Made by a program: the position numbers and the translations under genes. Positions 42,801-55,479 of a stretch of 64,000 bases of DNA are shown here, piece after piece (positions within the stretch are counted from its first letter, which is position 1; every line of letters begins with the position of its first letter). Where the stretch lies: positions 198,362,778 to 198,426,777 of the forward strand of contig OZ023262.1 of the NCBI GenBank assembly GCA_964006375.1. Direction: 5' to 3'. This stretch comes from Tillus elongatus (Eukaryota; Arthropoda; Insecta; Coleoptera; Cleridae). A model generated the notes under the pieces. The model had not been told where the DNA came from. It made no database searches and saw only the letters and a list, made by a program, of their open reading frames with translations.

Positions 42801-43215
42801 ACATCCTGTGGTGAGAATTGGCATCGCAGCCTATAATCAGTTGTAACCCATATTCCCTCGCGAAATCGACGATACGCAGCAGTTCCTCCGATGGAGGAAG
42901 CCCCCGCCGATCGTAGGGAACTTAAAGGCTGCACATCATAACCTTAAGCTCAATATTACTCACCTAGTACTCTAGGACAGCTGCTGTGGCGTCGCTGGAC
43001 CCGAGCTGCGGCAGCAACATCATGTTCAGATCCTTCGACGCCAGTATGCATGACCTAGTTTGTTCCTCCTCTGCTTCGCCACCAACTAGAATGTTGAAGC
43101 CGATTCCTCCAAGCCCTCTCACTTGCTTCTTATACACATAAGGCTCTTGGATCAACACAACACCGCCTGCGAGGGGCTTTGCCAGCTCCCGAGTGGCATC
43201 CCGGCTATGTTGGAG
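39867..43215 (-). pseudogene. LINE ORF2 relic: endonuclease, RT, RNase H
   Basis: Minus-strand pieces in several frames: endonuclease start VGQINLQHSRDATREL and LIQEPYVYKKQVRGLG (43100-43215); endonuclease end ISSWRVTEHISMSDHRISFE (42550-42650); RT with VFFDVEGAFDRATTD, CPQGSCLSPHLWCP and AYADNGLVLV (41127-42041); RNase H with FIDGSRLEDQQSSRAG, VYICSDSQAVLRAV and WLPGHCGVAGNEEANNLARL (40190-40866); and a tail with CGEDEETSYY. The catalytic YADD is YADN, so RT would be inactive even apart from the frameshifts. The RNase H block is unusually well kept. The combination of an APE endonuclease with RNase H fits the I/R1 group. Confidence 0.8.
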
Positions 43216-43600
43216 GTTGATCTGGCCTACCCGCAGTTGCCCCGCGAATTAATCGCGGCGCCGACCGGGCGGAGCCCCCCTCTGGTCAGAGCCTGTCCGC
43301 GTGCCCGCCGCGGGACGGGCGGAGGCGACCACACTCAATGTCGGAACTCTGATTACATTCAGAGTGACCATCCGCTACCTTGCCCGCCAGCCTTGCCCGC
43401 CCAGCTCGCGAGCCACCCCGGGCTCAACTGAGAAGACCAGACGCCATGCCCAAGATCATGCTGCCGTCTCCAGATGCCGCCATTGCCCAACATTGAGCGA
43501 TCGGTTCTGGAGCGCAAGCATCCTGACCACTTCCTCTAGGTCCATCTCTTGAATTCTGACCCAGAAGCCGATCCGGATCGGCCATGTGGCGTCCCCTGCC
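43216..43600 (-). pseudogene. LINE ORF1/5' leader remnant
   Basis: A GC-rich stretch upstream of the endonuclease with short open frames and no intact CCHC motif. It is assigned to the same LINE by orientation and base composition only. Confidence 0.4.
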
Positions 43601-44547
43601 CTTGCGGAACTAAGTACCTTATTGATAAAAATTGGTAGTCATTTTGTAAACATATTTAAATAGTTTGGACAGTTTTGTTGGCTACCCCAATCGGATGGTT
43701 GTATTCAATGAAAGTTTCTTTAGAAAACTGTTTGTATGTCTTAAAACCATATTATTATTATAATGAAAGTTGGCAGACAAGTGGACTTTTCGGGAAAATA
43801 TCATATACCAAAAATCAAGTAAGTTCAATGAAAAACTAATTAATATGCATTTGAAAAAAAAAATGAACCTAACGCATTTCCTTCTTCAGGGCTTTTGCTA
43901 TATAGTTTTTTTTACTAAGAAATTACGCATTTTCTAAATAAAACATCTAATTTAGTGGAAAACTATTATTTCCCCCCTAATATTTCACAGCCATTTTTAG
44001 TCTATTGTTCTCATTACAATACCTACCTCCCGACAAAATTAAATTCATCCGTCCTTTTCGCTAACGACGCTCTTTTGAGTATCTCAAAAAGAAACGCTAA
44101 CATATAGTTCAATGCTTTCTAAAGTCATCGATATATTTCACCTATTTCGCTTTAATATACGAAGTTTGCGAGCTTTTAAAGTTAATGTATTATGTATACA
44201 AAATGTCATGACATTAAGGGCAACAACAGAAAATGGAATTAGGCCGAGCGCAGGCATAGGTTGGTTGCATTTCAAGTTAGCTAAACAGCGAGGCTATAAA
44301 CTTATCATGACCCAAATAGAACTTGGCTAATTCTATACGGAACGTGAAGGGAAGCGTATAGGTGTGGCCAGTGCTTTTTAGCCTAATAAAAAATCCGATG
44401 TCAAAAGATTTATATTGAGGAAGACATAAAGCAGGAGTAGAAATTTATGTTTCGTGTTGCAAATCTTGCTCACTATATTAGTGACCTTGCAGGGACCTAA
44501 TTATACATAATAAAGGTTTTTTTAACAAGTTGCCTATATCTTAAAAG
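43601..44547. other. No feature recognised
   Basis: AT-rich DNA. A 72-codon plus-strand frame at 44112-44330 shows no motif and is not supported as a gene. Confidence 0.4.
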
Positions 44548-45304
<757 letters not shown>

Positions 45305-45483
45305 TACCTGTGGCTAATAGATTCGTCTGAAGCCATACCAAAGCTGTTTTGTCACACACACACATATATATATAATTGAAGGGAGGAGTAACAGTCGTTA
45401 CACGTTAGCGTGCTAAAATTTGTATACTTTTAAGGGCAATTACGACCAAAAACGAGGGCTATATTTTAAAGAAAGTCACTCAG

Positions 45484-45536
45484 TACTAAAACTCGATATA
45501 TTTCGCTCGGGGTTCCGAACATCTTCAGGAGTACTA
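45484..45536 (-). ncRNA. Hammerhead-like ribozyme in the Penelope flank
   Basis: Minus strand: ACTC-CTGAAGA-T, then a stem GTTCGG-AACC-CCGAGC, then GAAATATATC and GAGT. ACTC pairs with GAGT as helix I, and a tiny AT-rich helix III precedes the cleavage base C. The core is complete except for one extra T before stem II. Confidence 0.55.
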
Positions 45537-46051
45537 AAAATGAATAAAGATCAGCACAAACATCTAGATTATGCATTAAAAAACACTTACAGCACTGTAA
45601 CTAATTGTAAAAGCAAGGCCAAAAGCATCAAAAACAGGGAATATCTGCCACAAAGACATGTATAAAAACAACAATGCAAAAAACATCTTTACATTACATG
45701 TAACTTAACGCGAACATTTCTACTTTCAAAACATTCAAAGCTAGTCATGAAAAAGTATAAAAAAGTGTCACTAATGTTAAAAAACTAAAAAAGCTTTGAA
45801 AAATTCGCGTGTAACAAAATGGACACCTAACCCCATTTTTTCACGTTAGAAATGTCGACCAAAGATATAAATGACAGCTGCAAGACCTCACTGATCATAT
45901 ACTATTTGTTACTATATTGATGAAATATGTGACATGTTTTCTTATTCTAACTAAATTATAGAACCGGCCAACACAGAGGCGCCATCAGACATATCAAAAA
46001 GTATTACATAGCTATATATGTTACTTAGATTTTGAATATCTGCTTTTAAGT

Positions 46052-46530
46052 TCATAGTGTCATTTTCAAGAATATGACACATTTCAAGAAGAGAACGTTT
46101 TTAAAAAAAATTTCCCTATCTAATATTTTTACATTTTCAAAATCCATATTATGGCCTAAAGTAGACACATGATGTGCCAATGCACATCTGTCAGGTCTAA
46201 GTTTGGAGTCGCTCTTATGCTGGCTGATCCTCCTACCAACAGACTGTGAGGTCTGACCTATATAAAAAAAGAGAGCAATTTTTACAGTCCAACTTATAAA
46301 CCACATCACGTTGTTTATGCACCGAAATTTTGTCCTTATTGTTGGTGAAAAAGTTCTTGTTGCTCAGAACATTGTATTTAGCCACTTTAATGTCTTTAAA
46401 AACTTTGAAGAGGTTAAACAGTCTGTGTGTTAGTCCACTGATGTAAGGCAAAACTGCATATTTGGCATCCAAACCTGGGTCGGAGGCGTCTGTCCCATCC
46501 TGTACAGGCGGGGAAGGCCTAGTAGCTGCT
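46052..46530 (-). pseudogene. Penelope GIY-YIG endonuclease relic
   Basis: Two minus-strand frames: [20 protein letters not shown] and VVYKLDCKNCS (46300-46450), then FYIGQTSQSVGRRISQHKSD and ALAHHVSTLGHNMDFENVKI (46120-46270). Together they give the LPYI linker, the Cys pair, the YIG half of the motif, the Arg and the His of a Penelope endonuclease, split by a one-base frame change near 46265. It is a different Penelope family from that at 21196. Confidence 0.8.
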
Positions 46531-46541
46531 CGGTGAGGTGC

Positions 46542-46544
<3 letters not shown>

Positions 46545-46623
<79 letters not shown>

Positions 46624-46760
46624 ATATAAAAATTGAAACTGACCCCGGATATGGGTCTAGTAGGGGTCCTAGTTCGCGCTCATTTGAAAATGTTGTGCAA
46701 AGTGTCGCCATCGATACCTCTCTATTAGTGAGTTTTTTTAAATAAAAATTCACTAAAATT
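46545..46760 (+). repeat. Family A (AT)n and right arm
   Basis: (AT)n at 46545-46621 is followed by AACATATAAAAATTGAAACT, GCGCTCATTTGAAAATG and ACCTCTCTATTAGTGAG, closing with AAATAAAAATTCACT. Confidence 0.8.
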
Positions 46761-47224
46761 GATAAAAATGCATAGTTACATTGACTGAATGAAAGTCATT
46801 CTTCCAGAGCAGTTTAATGCAATTTTCGTACCATACGCATTTCAGCTTTTAAGCCGTCTTCACGGAAAATCTAAAAATACTTTAAAAAGCTTGTCAGAAG
46901 CATTGCAAAGCACGGTTCAACAATATAAAATGTAAGAATTACGCAAAAATCTGGACGCAGCAAGTTCATTATGGTGGCGATTTTTCATTCTGATTTTAAG
47001 TATGAAGCGTACTGCATCCTCGAACTCAGAATGAAATGCTGCACCCAAATGTCTAAAAATATACAAAGTGGTTAATTTGAAAATATGCAACTTAGATGAT
47101 TCACTTTTGTTTTTTTAAGACGTCAAAAAACACTTGAAAAAGAGCCCTGGAAGTCAGTTTTTGTCCCATCTCTCTTTCTTCAAAGCCTTCAGAGTTATGT
47201 TGATTTGAAATCTGATCAAGTTCC
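46761..47224. other. No gene; degenerate MITE terminus
   Basis: A MITE-type terminus (GACGCAGCAAGTTCATTATG) begins at about 46953. No coding feature is seen. Confidence 0.45.
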
Positions 47225-47665
47225 ATGGAATGTACTGTACAGGTGTCCCATTTTGGTTGCAATCGCTGGGTATATCAGTTACTAGTAAAGATAGAACCTT
47301 GCGGATTTCGAGAACCTGAGCTACTTTTTTGTGAAACAAAAGATGCCGCAAACAAAGTTGCCATGGTCCTCTTAGTTTCCGAGCTACAGGGCGATATTGA
47401 AAATATTGCATTTTGTAATTCAATTGTAAGGTAAAAACGAATCCTTTAAGAACTTTTTACGTAGAATCTAGTGACGTAGTTAGTTTTTTCCAAATCTTAC
47501 TGTTTTGAAATATTGACCAATGTTTTTTTTTTATGCGACTCTATGTATATTTGTCAAGAAATTTTTCGCATTTTTACAAGCTTATCAAAAATATATAACA
47601 TTATGGGTCTATTTTAATAAACAAAATAAATCCTAATTTTCATAATTCGCAATCAACATTTTTCA
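47225..47665 (+). repeat. Family C dispersed repeat
   Basis: It is the reverse complement of about 57755-58155. Shared words (here in plus orientation) include GTACAGGTGTCC, CCGAGCTACAGGGCGATATTG, ACGTAGAATCTAGTG and TGGGTCTATTTTAATAAAC. It is non-coding. Confidence 0.75.
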
Positions 47666-47749
47666 GTAGGCCATGGAAAAAAATGCTGCTGTTTATCGTT
47701 TACTTGGAGGCAAGTTCCCAAAATTTGTCCTATGCCATGTGTCACTGCT

Positions 47750-48390
<641 letters not shown>

Positions 48391-48899
48391 GCGTTTCATT
48401 GTGAATAGCTCATATGAGATCTAGTATCTTGTTGCTGTGGTAACGGAACATTTAATATTATTGCGCAGGTCTGTTAGACGCTGTAACTGATGTCGTTTGG
48501 TATTGGTATGAGATTATTTATATGTTTATTTGTTTGAGTCGACGAATTATTTGTGTCATTTGGGAAAATTTTATATACAAGTGCAAATTATTCGTTTATT
48601 AATGTTAGTGGGTGGATTAAACAGTGTTTGTTATGTTTTATCAACACATATATATGATCGAAGTTTTACAAAAAGGCTGATATGCAACAGGTTAGTTCTT
48701 ACTCTCTAATTCTTTGGCGGTAGTTTTAGTTAAGTTTATGGTTTAGCGATCCATAATTTTTAGCTAATTTTCGTACAAAAAATTCGTCAATGAGGAGACT
48801 GCGACTTTAGAATTTTAAAGATTTCTTCAAATGAGCGCAAACTAAGCCCCCTGGAATCCATATCCGGGTTTACGTTCAGTTTTGATCTGTTTACATATA
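48391..48899. other. No gene; family D and A scraps
   Basis: A scrap of family D (TTTGGCGGTAGTTTTAGTTA, 48710-48735) and a family A right arm (48770-48895) are present. The rest is unassigned. Confidence 0.5.
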
Positions 48900-49165
48900 T
48901 ACAGGGTGACGCGTTTCTATGGTAAAGCTGAATATAATTATTATTATACAAGAGACGAGAAAAAATTGTATAAGTTAATTATAGGGTGTCTTGAGCTGCA
49001 TCTTATAAAATTATTGTAACAATCACCGACTGGCACACAAGTCGATCGTTGGTGATCCCTACAATTTTTTTTCGAACAGCCTTATTTTATGGCATTTTTT
49101 ATCGAAATATGTTTGTAAGAAAAAAAATCAAGACGCAGTAAGTGCGTTTTGGTAGCAAATTTTCA
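48900..49165 (-). repeat. Unoccupied relative of the Polinton target repeat
   Basis: The complement of this segment aligns across the Polinton: 49060-49165 with 27758-27888, and 48900-49050 with 37953-38110. The target hexamer is AACGAT here against AACGAC at the insertion. Confidence 0.8.
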
Positions 49166-49339
49166 TTAAATGCTTCAAATTTCAATAACTCAATTTGCTA
49201 TTAACCTAAGATTTGTTGGTTAGAAAACCAACGTTTAAGGTATATTGTCGGAAAATTTGTGTAAATTTTCAAACAATAAGTTATTTTGATAAAATATGGC
49301 ACATTGTTTTTTAATTATAAGAATTTTGTGTTTCATTTT

Positions 49340-50078
49340 CAAAGGGATATCTAGATCTGAATATGCTTGCTCACGGGAATTGTTGACAATATTCATCACC
49401 GCTATTATTGGAGCTACAGTGTGGTTCAAATAAGGAAAGTTGTTTAACTTTTCACGAGCATCTCGATTCTGACGTCAAAAAACCATTTGCGCAGTGAAAT
49501 CTCGAAAGGGGTATGTTCATTTTACATTGGGTTTTAGGATGTCCACTTTTTTAGCGGCCACCAATAAAACTATAATACTTTGATAGTACCTCATACAACA
49601 TATGTAATAGCGGTAAAAACAGGTTTCAAAAGTGCATCGGAGCCGAGATATACAGGGTGATTCATTAGGTGAGCGCCATTCGTATCTCGGTAACTATGGC
49701 AACTAGAGCTTGAGGAAAAATTAATCGAAAGGTTTTTCCAAGTACAATTCATATAACATTTTTTATTTTCTTATCCTTACCACCAGATGGCCGTTTTTCA
49801 GTTAAAACTCTTTGAAGGCTGTTATTTCAAAATATTCTTATTACAATGTTATCTTCTTCTTACTATTAGTGAAACCCCTAACCTTGTTCCATATTTTTTG
49901 TCTGAGCTACAACCCTTTTATACAGGGTGTTAATAGATTCGTTTAGAATGGTTGGAGCTAACATGTGGTTCAAATAGGGAAAGTTATTCAACTTTTCACA
50001 AGAATCTGACGTCAAAAAAAAAAACCAATTGCCAATCGAATTGCTGATATTGACATATCAAATTAATTTTTCTTACTT
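49340..50078 (+). repeat. Family B repeat, left part, interrupted by a LINE
   Basis: It contains ATCTAGATCTGAATATGC, GTTTAACTTTTCAC, CAGGGTGATTCATTAGGTGA and AATTGCTGATATTGACATAT. It resumes at 54424 after the LINE, and recurs reversed at 55480-56375. Confidence 0.8.
50072..50078. repeat. LINE target-site duplication, left
   Basis: CTTACTT, matching 54424-54430. The unoccupied relative at about 55797-55810 has one copy (CTTAGTT on the minus strand). Confidence 0.75.
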
Positions 50079-50162
50079 AGGTTAGGTTAGGTTTGTATGT
50101 GAGTGGTCCATATCGGTCCCTCCACCCCGACCATAAGGTCTATTGTGGCTCACGCCTAATGT

Positions 50163-53100
50163 CTATATTTCGCCCAACAAATCCAGCCTCCTGCAGAGGT
50201 CGATAACCTTTGTGGGCGAAAGTTGATCCAGATCCTCTGGAGCAAGCTTTACCTTGCCAAAGAGCAAGTATCTAGTCCTGTCCGCTGCCGGACAGGAACA
50301 CAGCACGTGCTCTGCTGTCTCGTCATTCTCCATACACAGCCGGCACTCGGTCTCCTGACCGACCCCAATACGGTGCATGTGATGCCGCAAGCTGCAGTGT
50401 CCTGTATACAGGCCGACTAGAGTACTCAGTTGTTGTCTGTTCATCTCTAGAAGTTTTTTAGCCCTTGACTCAGACAGGCCATTTATGAAGGCCTTAGAGT
50501 GAGCTCATCCTGGAAGATTTTGCCAATATTGGATTGTCATTCTTTCTGTCCAGGTCTTTAAGGTGCGTTTTGCTGTGCAAGATGTTATCCCCAGCACCGG
50601 TTCTGGTCCGACAAAGTCTCTCTGGGCACCACTCCTGGCAAGCGCGTCGGCCGCAACGTTGCCATCATGGTCCGAGTGACCCGGTATTTAGACCAGCGAC
50701 ACCTCATTACAGCTGACCAATTCGTTAAGGGCAGATTTACAACTCCATACCGTCTTTGAATTACACCGGTAGGAACCAAGAGCCTTTATTGCAGCTTGGC
50801 TATCTGCATATATCTTTATCGATTTGTTTGTGCACAGGTCTTTTATACTTTCCCTTGCACACATCTCGATGGCATACACTTCTGCCTGGTGTATGGTTGC
50901 GTACTTGCCGAGGCTAGCTGATAGTCTAGCATCGGTGCTGCCCCCATATGCGCCGGCTCCTACTCCCAAATTGGTTTTGGAGCCGTCAGAGTAGCAGCAG
51001 AGGTCCGCTCTCAACAGGGTAGTTGAGTTTCGGTCCCAGTCCTCCCTTTCCGGGAGGACGATCTTGAAAGACAGATATATGCTGATCTTTGTAGGCATCA
51101 AGTCTGAGACCATTCCCAGAATCCGGTGACAATCACTGTCATCAAGGAGACCGGACCCTCCCAGACTGACTTCCCTCGGCATGCTGTCTGCCGTTTGTTT
51201 TAGTCTGTACGATGTCCACCTCGCCACCCTCTCCAACCATATGTAAAGAGGGGGAATATTAAGGAGGACCTCCAGAGCGGCTGATGGTGCGGTGCTTATC
51301 GCTCCCGTTATTATCAGACAAGCTTGTCTCTGTAGATGAGCCAGTTTGACCCTCGCGATACCACGAAGTGCGTTAGGCCACCAAACTATGGCTCCATATG
51401 TTATCATTGGCCTGATAACCACTACATAGAGCCAGTACATCTGTTGGGGGTTTGTTCCCCAGTTGTTACCACAGATTCTCCGGTAGGTCCACAGGGACAT
51501 TTTAGCCCTGCGGATAACATTTTCTAACTGTTTGTCCCAGTTGAGCTTCTTATCTAGGATAACTCCCAGATATTTTGCTTGGTCCGAAAATGGAATGGTT
51601 TCCCCCATAAGAATACGTGGTTTTAATTTGTCCAACCTTCTTCTTCTGGTAAAAGGTACAATGATCGTTTTGCGGGGGTTCACAGACATCTGTTCCCTCC
51701 GGCACCAATCATTGATTACATTTAGTGCCTCTTGAAGAGTACTTGCCAGTTCCTCCTCAGATTTGCCTCTAACCATTATGACAAGATCATCAGCATACGC
51801 CTGGACCTCAACCTCCCAGAGTCCGAGGATAGCCAGCAAATCGTCCACAAAGAGGGACCACAGCAGGGGGGGTAGAACGCCCCCCTGAGGACACCCCATC
51901 GCGGCCCTGACGCCGACCACCTCCCCTCGCAATGAGGTTATAATGGTCCGATTGTGCAGCATGTTTCCGATCCAGCCACAGATGGTAGGTTCCACCCCCC
52001 TAGCGATAGTGGCCTCGTAGAAGGAGATCGGTAATGCATTATTAAATGCTCCTTCGATGTCGAGAAATGCGCAACCTCTCAATTTTCCAGAGAGTGTGTG
52101 ATTTTCTCGACGAGGTTATTGAGCGCTAACTCAGTTGATTTGCCAGTTTGATAGGCATACCTTTGGGTATTTAGGGGGTTGTTGGGTAAGATGTTCCCCC
52201 TAATGTGTCCGTCCAGTATTTTTTCCAATCCCTTCAGGAGAAATGATGTAATACTGAGAGATCTCAGTGATGTAGGTAGGAGGTCCTTACGTCCCAATTT
52301 GGGAATGTGAACCCCCCTAACCACCGTCCAGCTGGATGGAATGTAGTTCCAGGACAGACTGGCTCTGTACAGCTTGATAAGGTGAGGTAGGAGAATCTCC
52401 AGTCCCTTTTGTAGTAGGACCGGTACCACCCCATCCTCCCCTGGCGACTTGAATGACTGGAAATGATTCACAGCACACTCCACTGCCGAGGCTGTAATTA
52501 TTCGCCGAGCAACCCGCCAGTCCTCCCCATGAGGGCGTTTAAATCGTCCCTCAGCCGGTAGGACATCTCCGTTGCTCAGGATCAGGAAGTGTGTGTGTGC
52601 TAAGAGCTCTAACGTTTCTTTCCGAGATTCAGTAAAGGAACCATCTGGTCGTTTTATCGATCCCAGCTCCTGAACACGGTCGCGTGAGAGAATCCTGTGG
52701 ATTCTGGCGCTGCTGGGCAAATTATTAATGTCCCCGCAGAACCTCCTCCAGGACTCCCTCTTAGCGTTCCTTATCTCTTTGTTATAGTGTGTTAAAGCGG
52801 TTTTATATTGCTCCCAGTTGCCTGTAGTCTTAGCACGATTGAAGAGACGTCTAACTTCCCTTCGTAGTTTATCGAGGTTATTATTCCACCAAGTAGACCC
52901 CCGACTGTCTCTCTTTGACCTTAGTGGACAGTTTTCATAATATGCAGAGACAACAGCTTCCCTAACCTGTTCAGCTGCAATCTCAATCTCATCACGATCC
53001 CGCACCGTGGGGATAGCGGACCCAAGTCCGGCGGCGAGGGACTGTTTGTACCCCTCCCAATCCGTCCTTCTCTGGTCGCGATACTCCACCACAGGTCTAG

Positions 53101-53761
53101 GGCCTGTTACAATCTCAAATAGGATATGGGCATGGTCAGAACATGAGGGTTCAGACGACACCCTCCATTTGAGGATTTTTGAGCTCAAGAGCCTTGAGCT
53201 GATCGTGAGATCTAAAACCTCTCTCCGATTATCTGTAAGAAAGGTGGGTTCCGAGCCTATGTTGTTAACAACCAGCTCCTCCCGTAAAATGTATTCGAAT
53301 AGTGATTCACCTCGCCTGTTAGTGTCCGTGCTCCCCCAAGCCAAGTGATGGGAGTTCGCATCACACCCCATTACGAGGTGATAGTTGTTCCTCTTGCAGT
53401 AGGCGATCAATTTCCGCACCTCTGCTGGAGGTGGTTGTTCTGCATCTCTGTCTCCAGGGAAATAGGCCGAACAGGCCACTACTTCCAGCCTGGTCCCCCA
53501 GGATGTGATCACGAGATGGATGGATGCCATGTCCTTGGTGCAGTATTCTGAAAGTGTAAAATACTGCAAGTTGTTTCTGATCCAGATACAGGCTCTGGGG
53601 TTGGTACCAGTGCCCACCTCTACTATCTTACCAGAAGTGTTACCCAGCCCTTTAGTTCGTTCCGAATTGGCGGTCCAGGGCTCTTGGAGAAGAGCAATAT
53701 CTATTTGCTCTTCCTTTAATTTCATGCTAAGGAGGTATGTCGCAGCCTTAGCATGATGCAA
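50163..53761 (-). pseudogene. LINE ORF2: endonuclease, RT, RNase H, Cys-rich tail (frameshifted)
   Basis: A 560-codon frame (52079-53761) gives the APE endonuclease (IDIALLQEPWTANSERTKGL, MGCDANSHHLAWGSTDTN, SEPSCSDHAHILF) and the RT start (SPGEDGVVPVLLQKGLEIL). A frame change at about 52080 leads to the rest of RT (CAFLDIEGAFNNALPI, GCPQGGVLPPLLWSLFVDDL, YADD in VQAYADDLVIMV) and RNase H (CYSDGSKTNLGVGAGAYGGS, EVYAIEMCARESI, IYADSQAAIKALGSY) at 50688-52082. After a second break a CRLCMENDETAEHVLCSC-type knuckle lies at 50163-50444. All catalytic motifs survive, so only a few indels separate it from an intact gene. Confidence 0.9.
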
Positions 53762-53843
53762 ATTAGCTTGAATGCACCTTATGTTGGTGGGAATGGGGGT
53801 AGGAATATGGTTTGTGTATAAAGGATAAAGGAGTAGGTTAAAG

Positions 53844-54304
53844 TTAAGGAGCTCGAAAGGAAAGAGATTTATGGTGCAGGTTCCTCCTCCTTTTTAGAAG
53901 CTCGATTACCAAACTTCCTATAGGAGAGTCTACCTTTGGTAGTCGTCCAAGGGGTGGACTTTCCTTTCCCCTGTTGTTTCCCTCTGGAGGTTCTAGTGAA
54001 AGGTTGAATCCTGCCACCTCCTCTATTGGGTCTGTGTCAGTCGTGTCCATGTTTGGTCCCACGAGCAGCAAGGGAAAATAAACCTCCATGGAAGAGCCCC
54101 GCATCCCATGGAGAGGCATTGTACACAGGGAGGTCGCCCGGTTTCCCTGGGGAGGGTTACGTTAGCGACAGAATTACCACCCTGCCAATGCCCGGCCATA
54201 TCGGCCAGAAGCATCATCGCTTCGGCACCAACCCACCAACGACCTTGCGATGTGGGTTTTTTATAGAGGACTCTCCTCGCAATGCCGGCAATTAAGGCAA
54301 GCAT
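53844..54304 (-). pseudogene. LINE ORF1 (Gag-like) remnant
   Basis: Two overlapping minus-strand frames, upstream of ORF2 in the same element. They contain LALIAGIARRVLYKKPTSQG and MMLLADMAGHWQGG. No CCHC knuckle is preserved, so it is assigned by position. Confidence 0.5.
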
Positions 54305-54423
54305 TCCCGGCCCTCCTAAGACATGACTAGGTAGGGTTACGGTCTGGTTAGTTCATTTAGTTCACGTCTAATAGTAGACGCTATCCAGGGTGCACCACGG
54401 GGAGGCGAACTAACTTTACACCC

Positions 54424-54960
54424 CTTACTTGAACGCTAGGGATTTTCCCGGTTAGTTGAACTGCAAATTCGATTATCCATCTTATGAAGCTAACACGTTC
54501 TAGTCGATTTTGCATAGTTCCAGAGATATCTAGATCTGGATATGCTAGTTCACGGGAATTGTTTACAATAGTCATCTCCGTTATTATTGGAGCTACAATG
54601 TGGTTCAAATACGGAAAGTTGTTTAACTTTTCACCAGCATCTCGATTCTGACGTCAAAAAAATATTTGCGCAGAGAAATCTCGAAATGGGTATGGTCTTT
54701 TTACGTGGGGTTTTGGGATGGTCACGTTTCTTTAGCGGCCACAAATAAAACTAGTATGCCTTGATAGTACCTCATACACAATTTAGGGAATGTTTTTTAT
54801 TTTCTTATTCTTGCCACCAGATGGCCCCTTTTCGGTTGAAGCTTTTTGAAGGCTGTTATTTCAAAATATTTCTAGTACAATGTTATCTCCTTTAACTTTT
54901 TCTGAAATCCCTAAACTGGTTCTATATTTTTGTCTGAGTTTTGACCCTCTTTTATTAAAG
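54424..54960 (+). repeat. Family B repeat, right part after the LINE
   Basis: It begins with the second CTTACTT and continues TGAACGCTAGGGATTTTCCC, then repeats the ATCTAGATCTGGATATGC block also found at 49350. Family B is therefore itself a tandem of about 0.8 kb. Confidence 0.75.
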
Positions 54961-55479
54961 GGTGGTAAGAGGGTTTAATTTAATCAAAAGTTGATGTAAG
55001 TTGGTAAGCTTTTACTTTAGACCCATTATTTGATACATCAGTAAAATTGTTTCAACAAGTCCAACATACTGATGATTAAATTCAATACGGCTCTCATTTG
55101 AAAAATCAAAGTTGATGATGATTCTCAAAAAACGTCGGAACTTGGTTTTGATACCAGTTTCAAATATGACTAATTAAAGTGTTTTAGGAAAGTGACATTA
55201 CATATTTTCAGAAATGAAGAGGGTGTTTAAGACATTCTAAAAATAAGTTTTTTCACAATATTCCAGGAAGCGTAAAGATTAGGTGACATTTTTCGCCAAT
55301 AAATTATTTTCTTTACTAGATTGTGCAACTCCCCTCTCATCTAATTAGTTGTTTATATTTTACCGTTGTGAGCGTCTAAATAGTTAAAGCCTTTAATGCA
55401 GATGACCCTTAATGTGACTAGTTTGAACTTGTCTTGCCAAAACAAATCTGATTCTATAATATTCAAATAGAGATGTTGC
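54961..55479. other. No feature recognised
   Basis: AT-rich unassigned sequence without a supported frame. Confidence 0.4.

Larger units (their letters stand above)
39760..43600 (-). mobile_element. Degraded R1/I-type LINE
   Basis: GC-richer than its surroundings and coded on the minus strand. From 43600 down it holds a short ORF1/leader remnant, endonuclease, RT, RNase H and a C-terminal Cys/His region, then a 3' end with a CCGGGCTTCTGAGGCCCGG hairpin (about 39806-39824). Boundaries are approximate; no target duplication was found. Confidence 0.75.
45420..46530 (-). mobile_element. Penelope-like fragment: endonuclease end plus flank
   Basis: The minus strand carries the last part of a second Penelope family (GIY-YIG domain) followed by its flanking repeat with a hammerhead motif at 45484-45536. 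RT is missing. The upstream break lies at the (AT)n tract at 46545. Confidence 0.75.
50079..54423 (-). mobile_element. I/R1-type LINE with (TTAGG)n 3' tail
   Basis: About 4.35 kb on the minus strand between 7 bp duplications. The 5' end (near 54423) starts in a short GC-rich leader, then come ORF1 remnants, ORF2 and a 3' end that reads (CCTAA)3 on the coding strand. The family B copy on either side fixes the boundaries. Confidence 0.85.

Noticed and set aside
44112..44330. 72-codon plus-strand frame as a gene
   Set aside because: No motif, and chance frames of this length are common in the window.
50072..50090. Chromosome-end telomere
   Set aside because: Only three TTAGG units are present and they are flanked by ordinary repeat sequence, so they are the LINE tail rather than a telomere.
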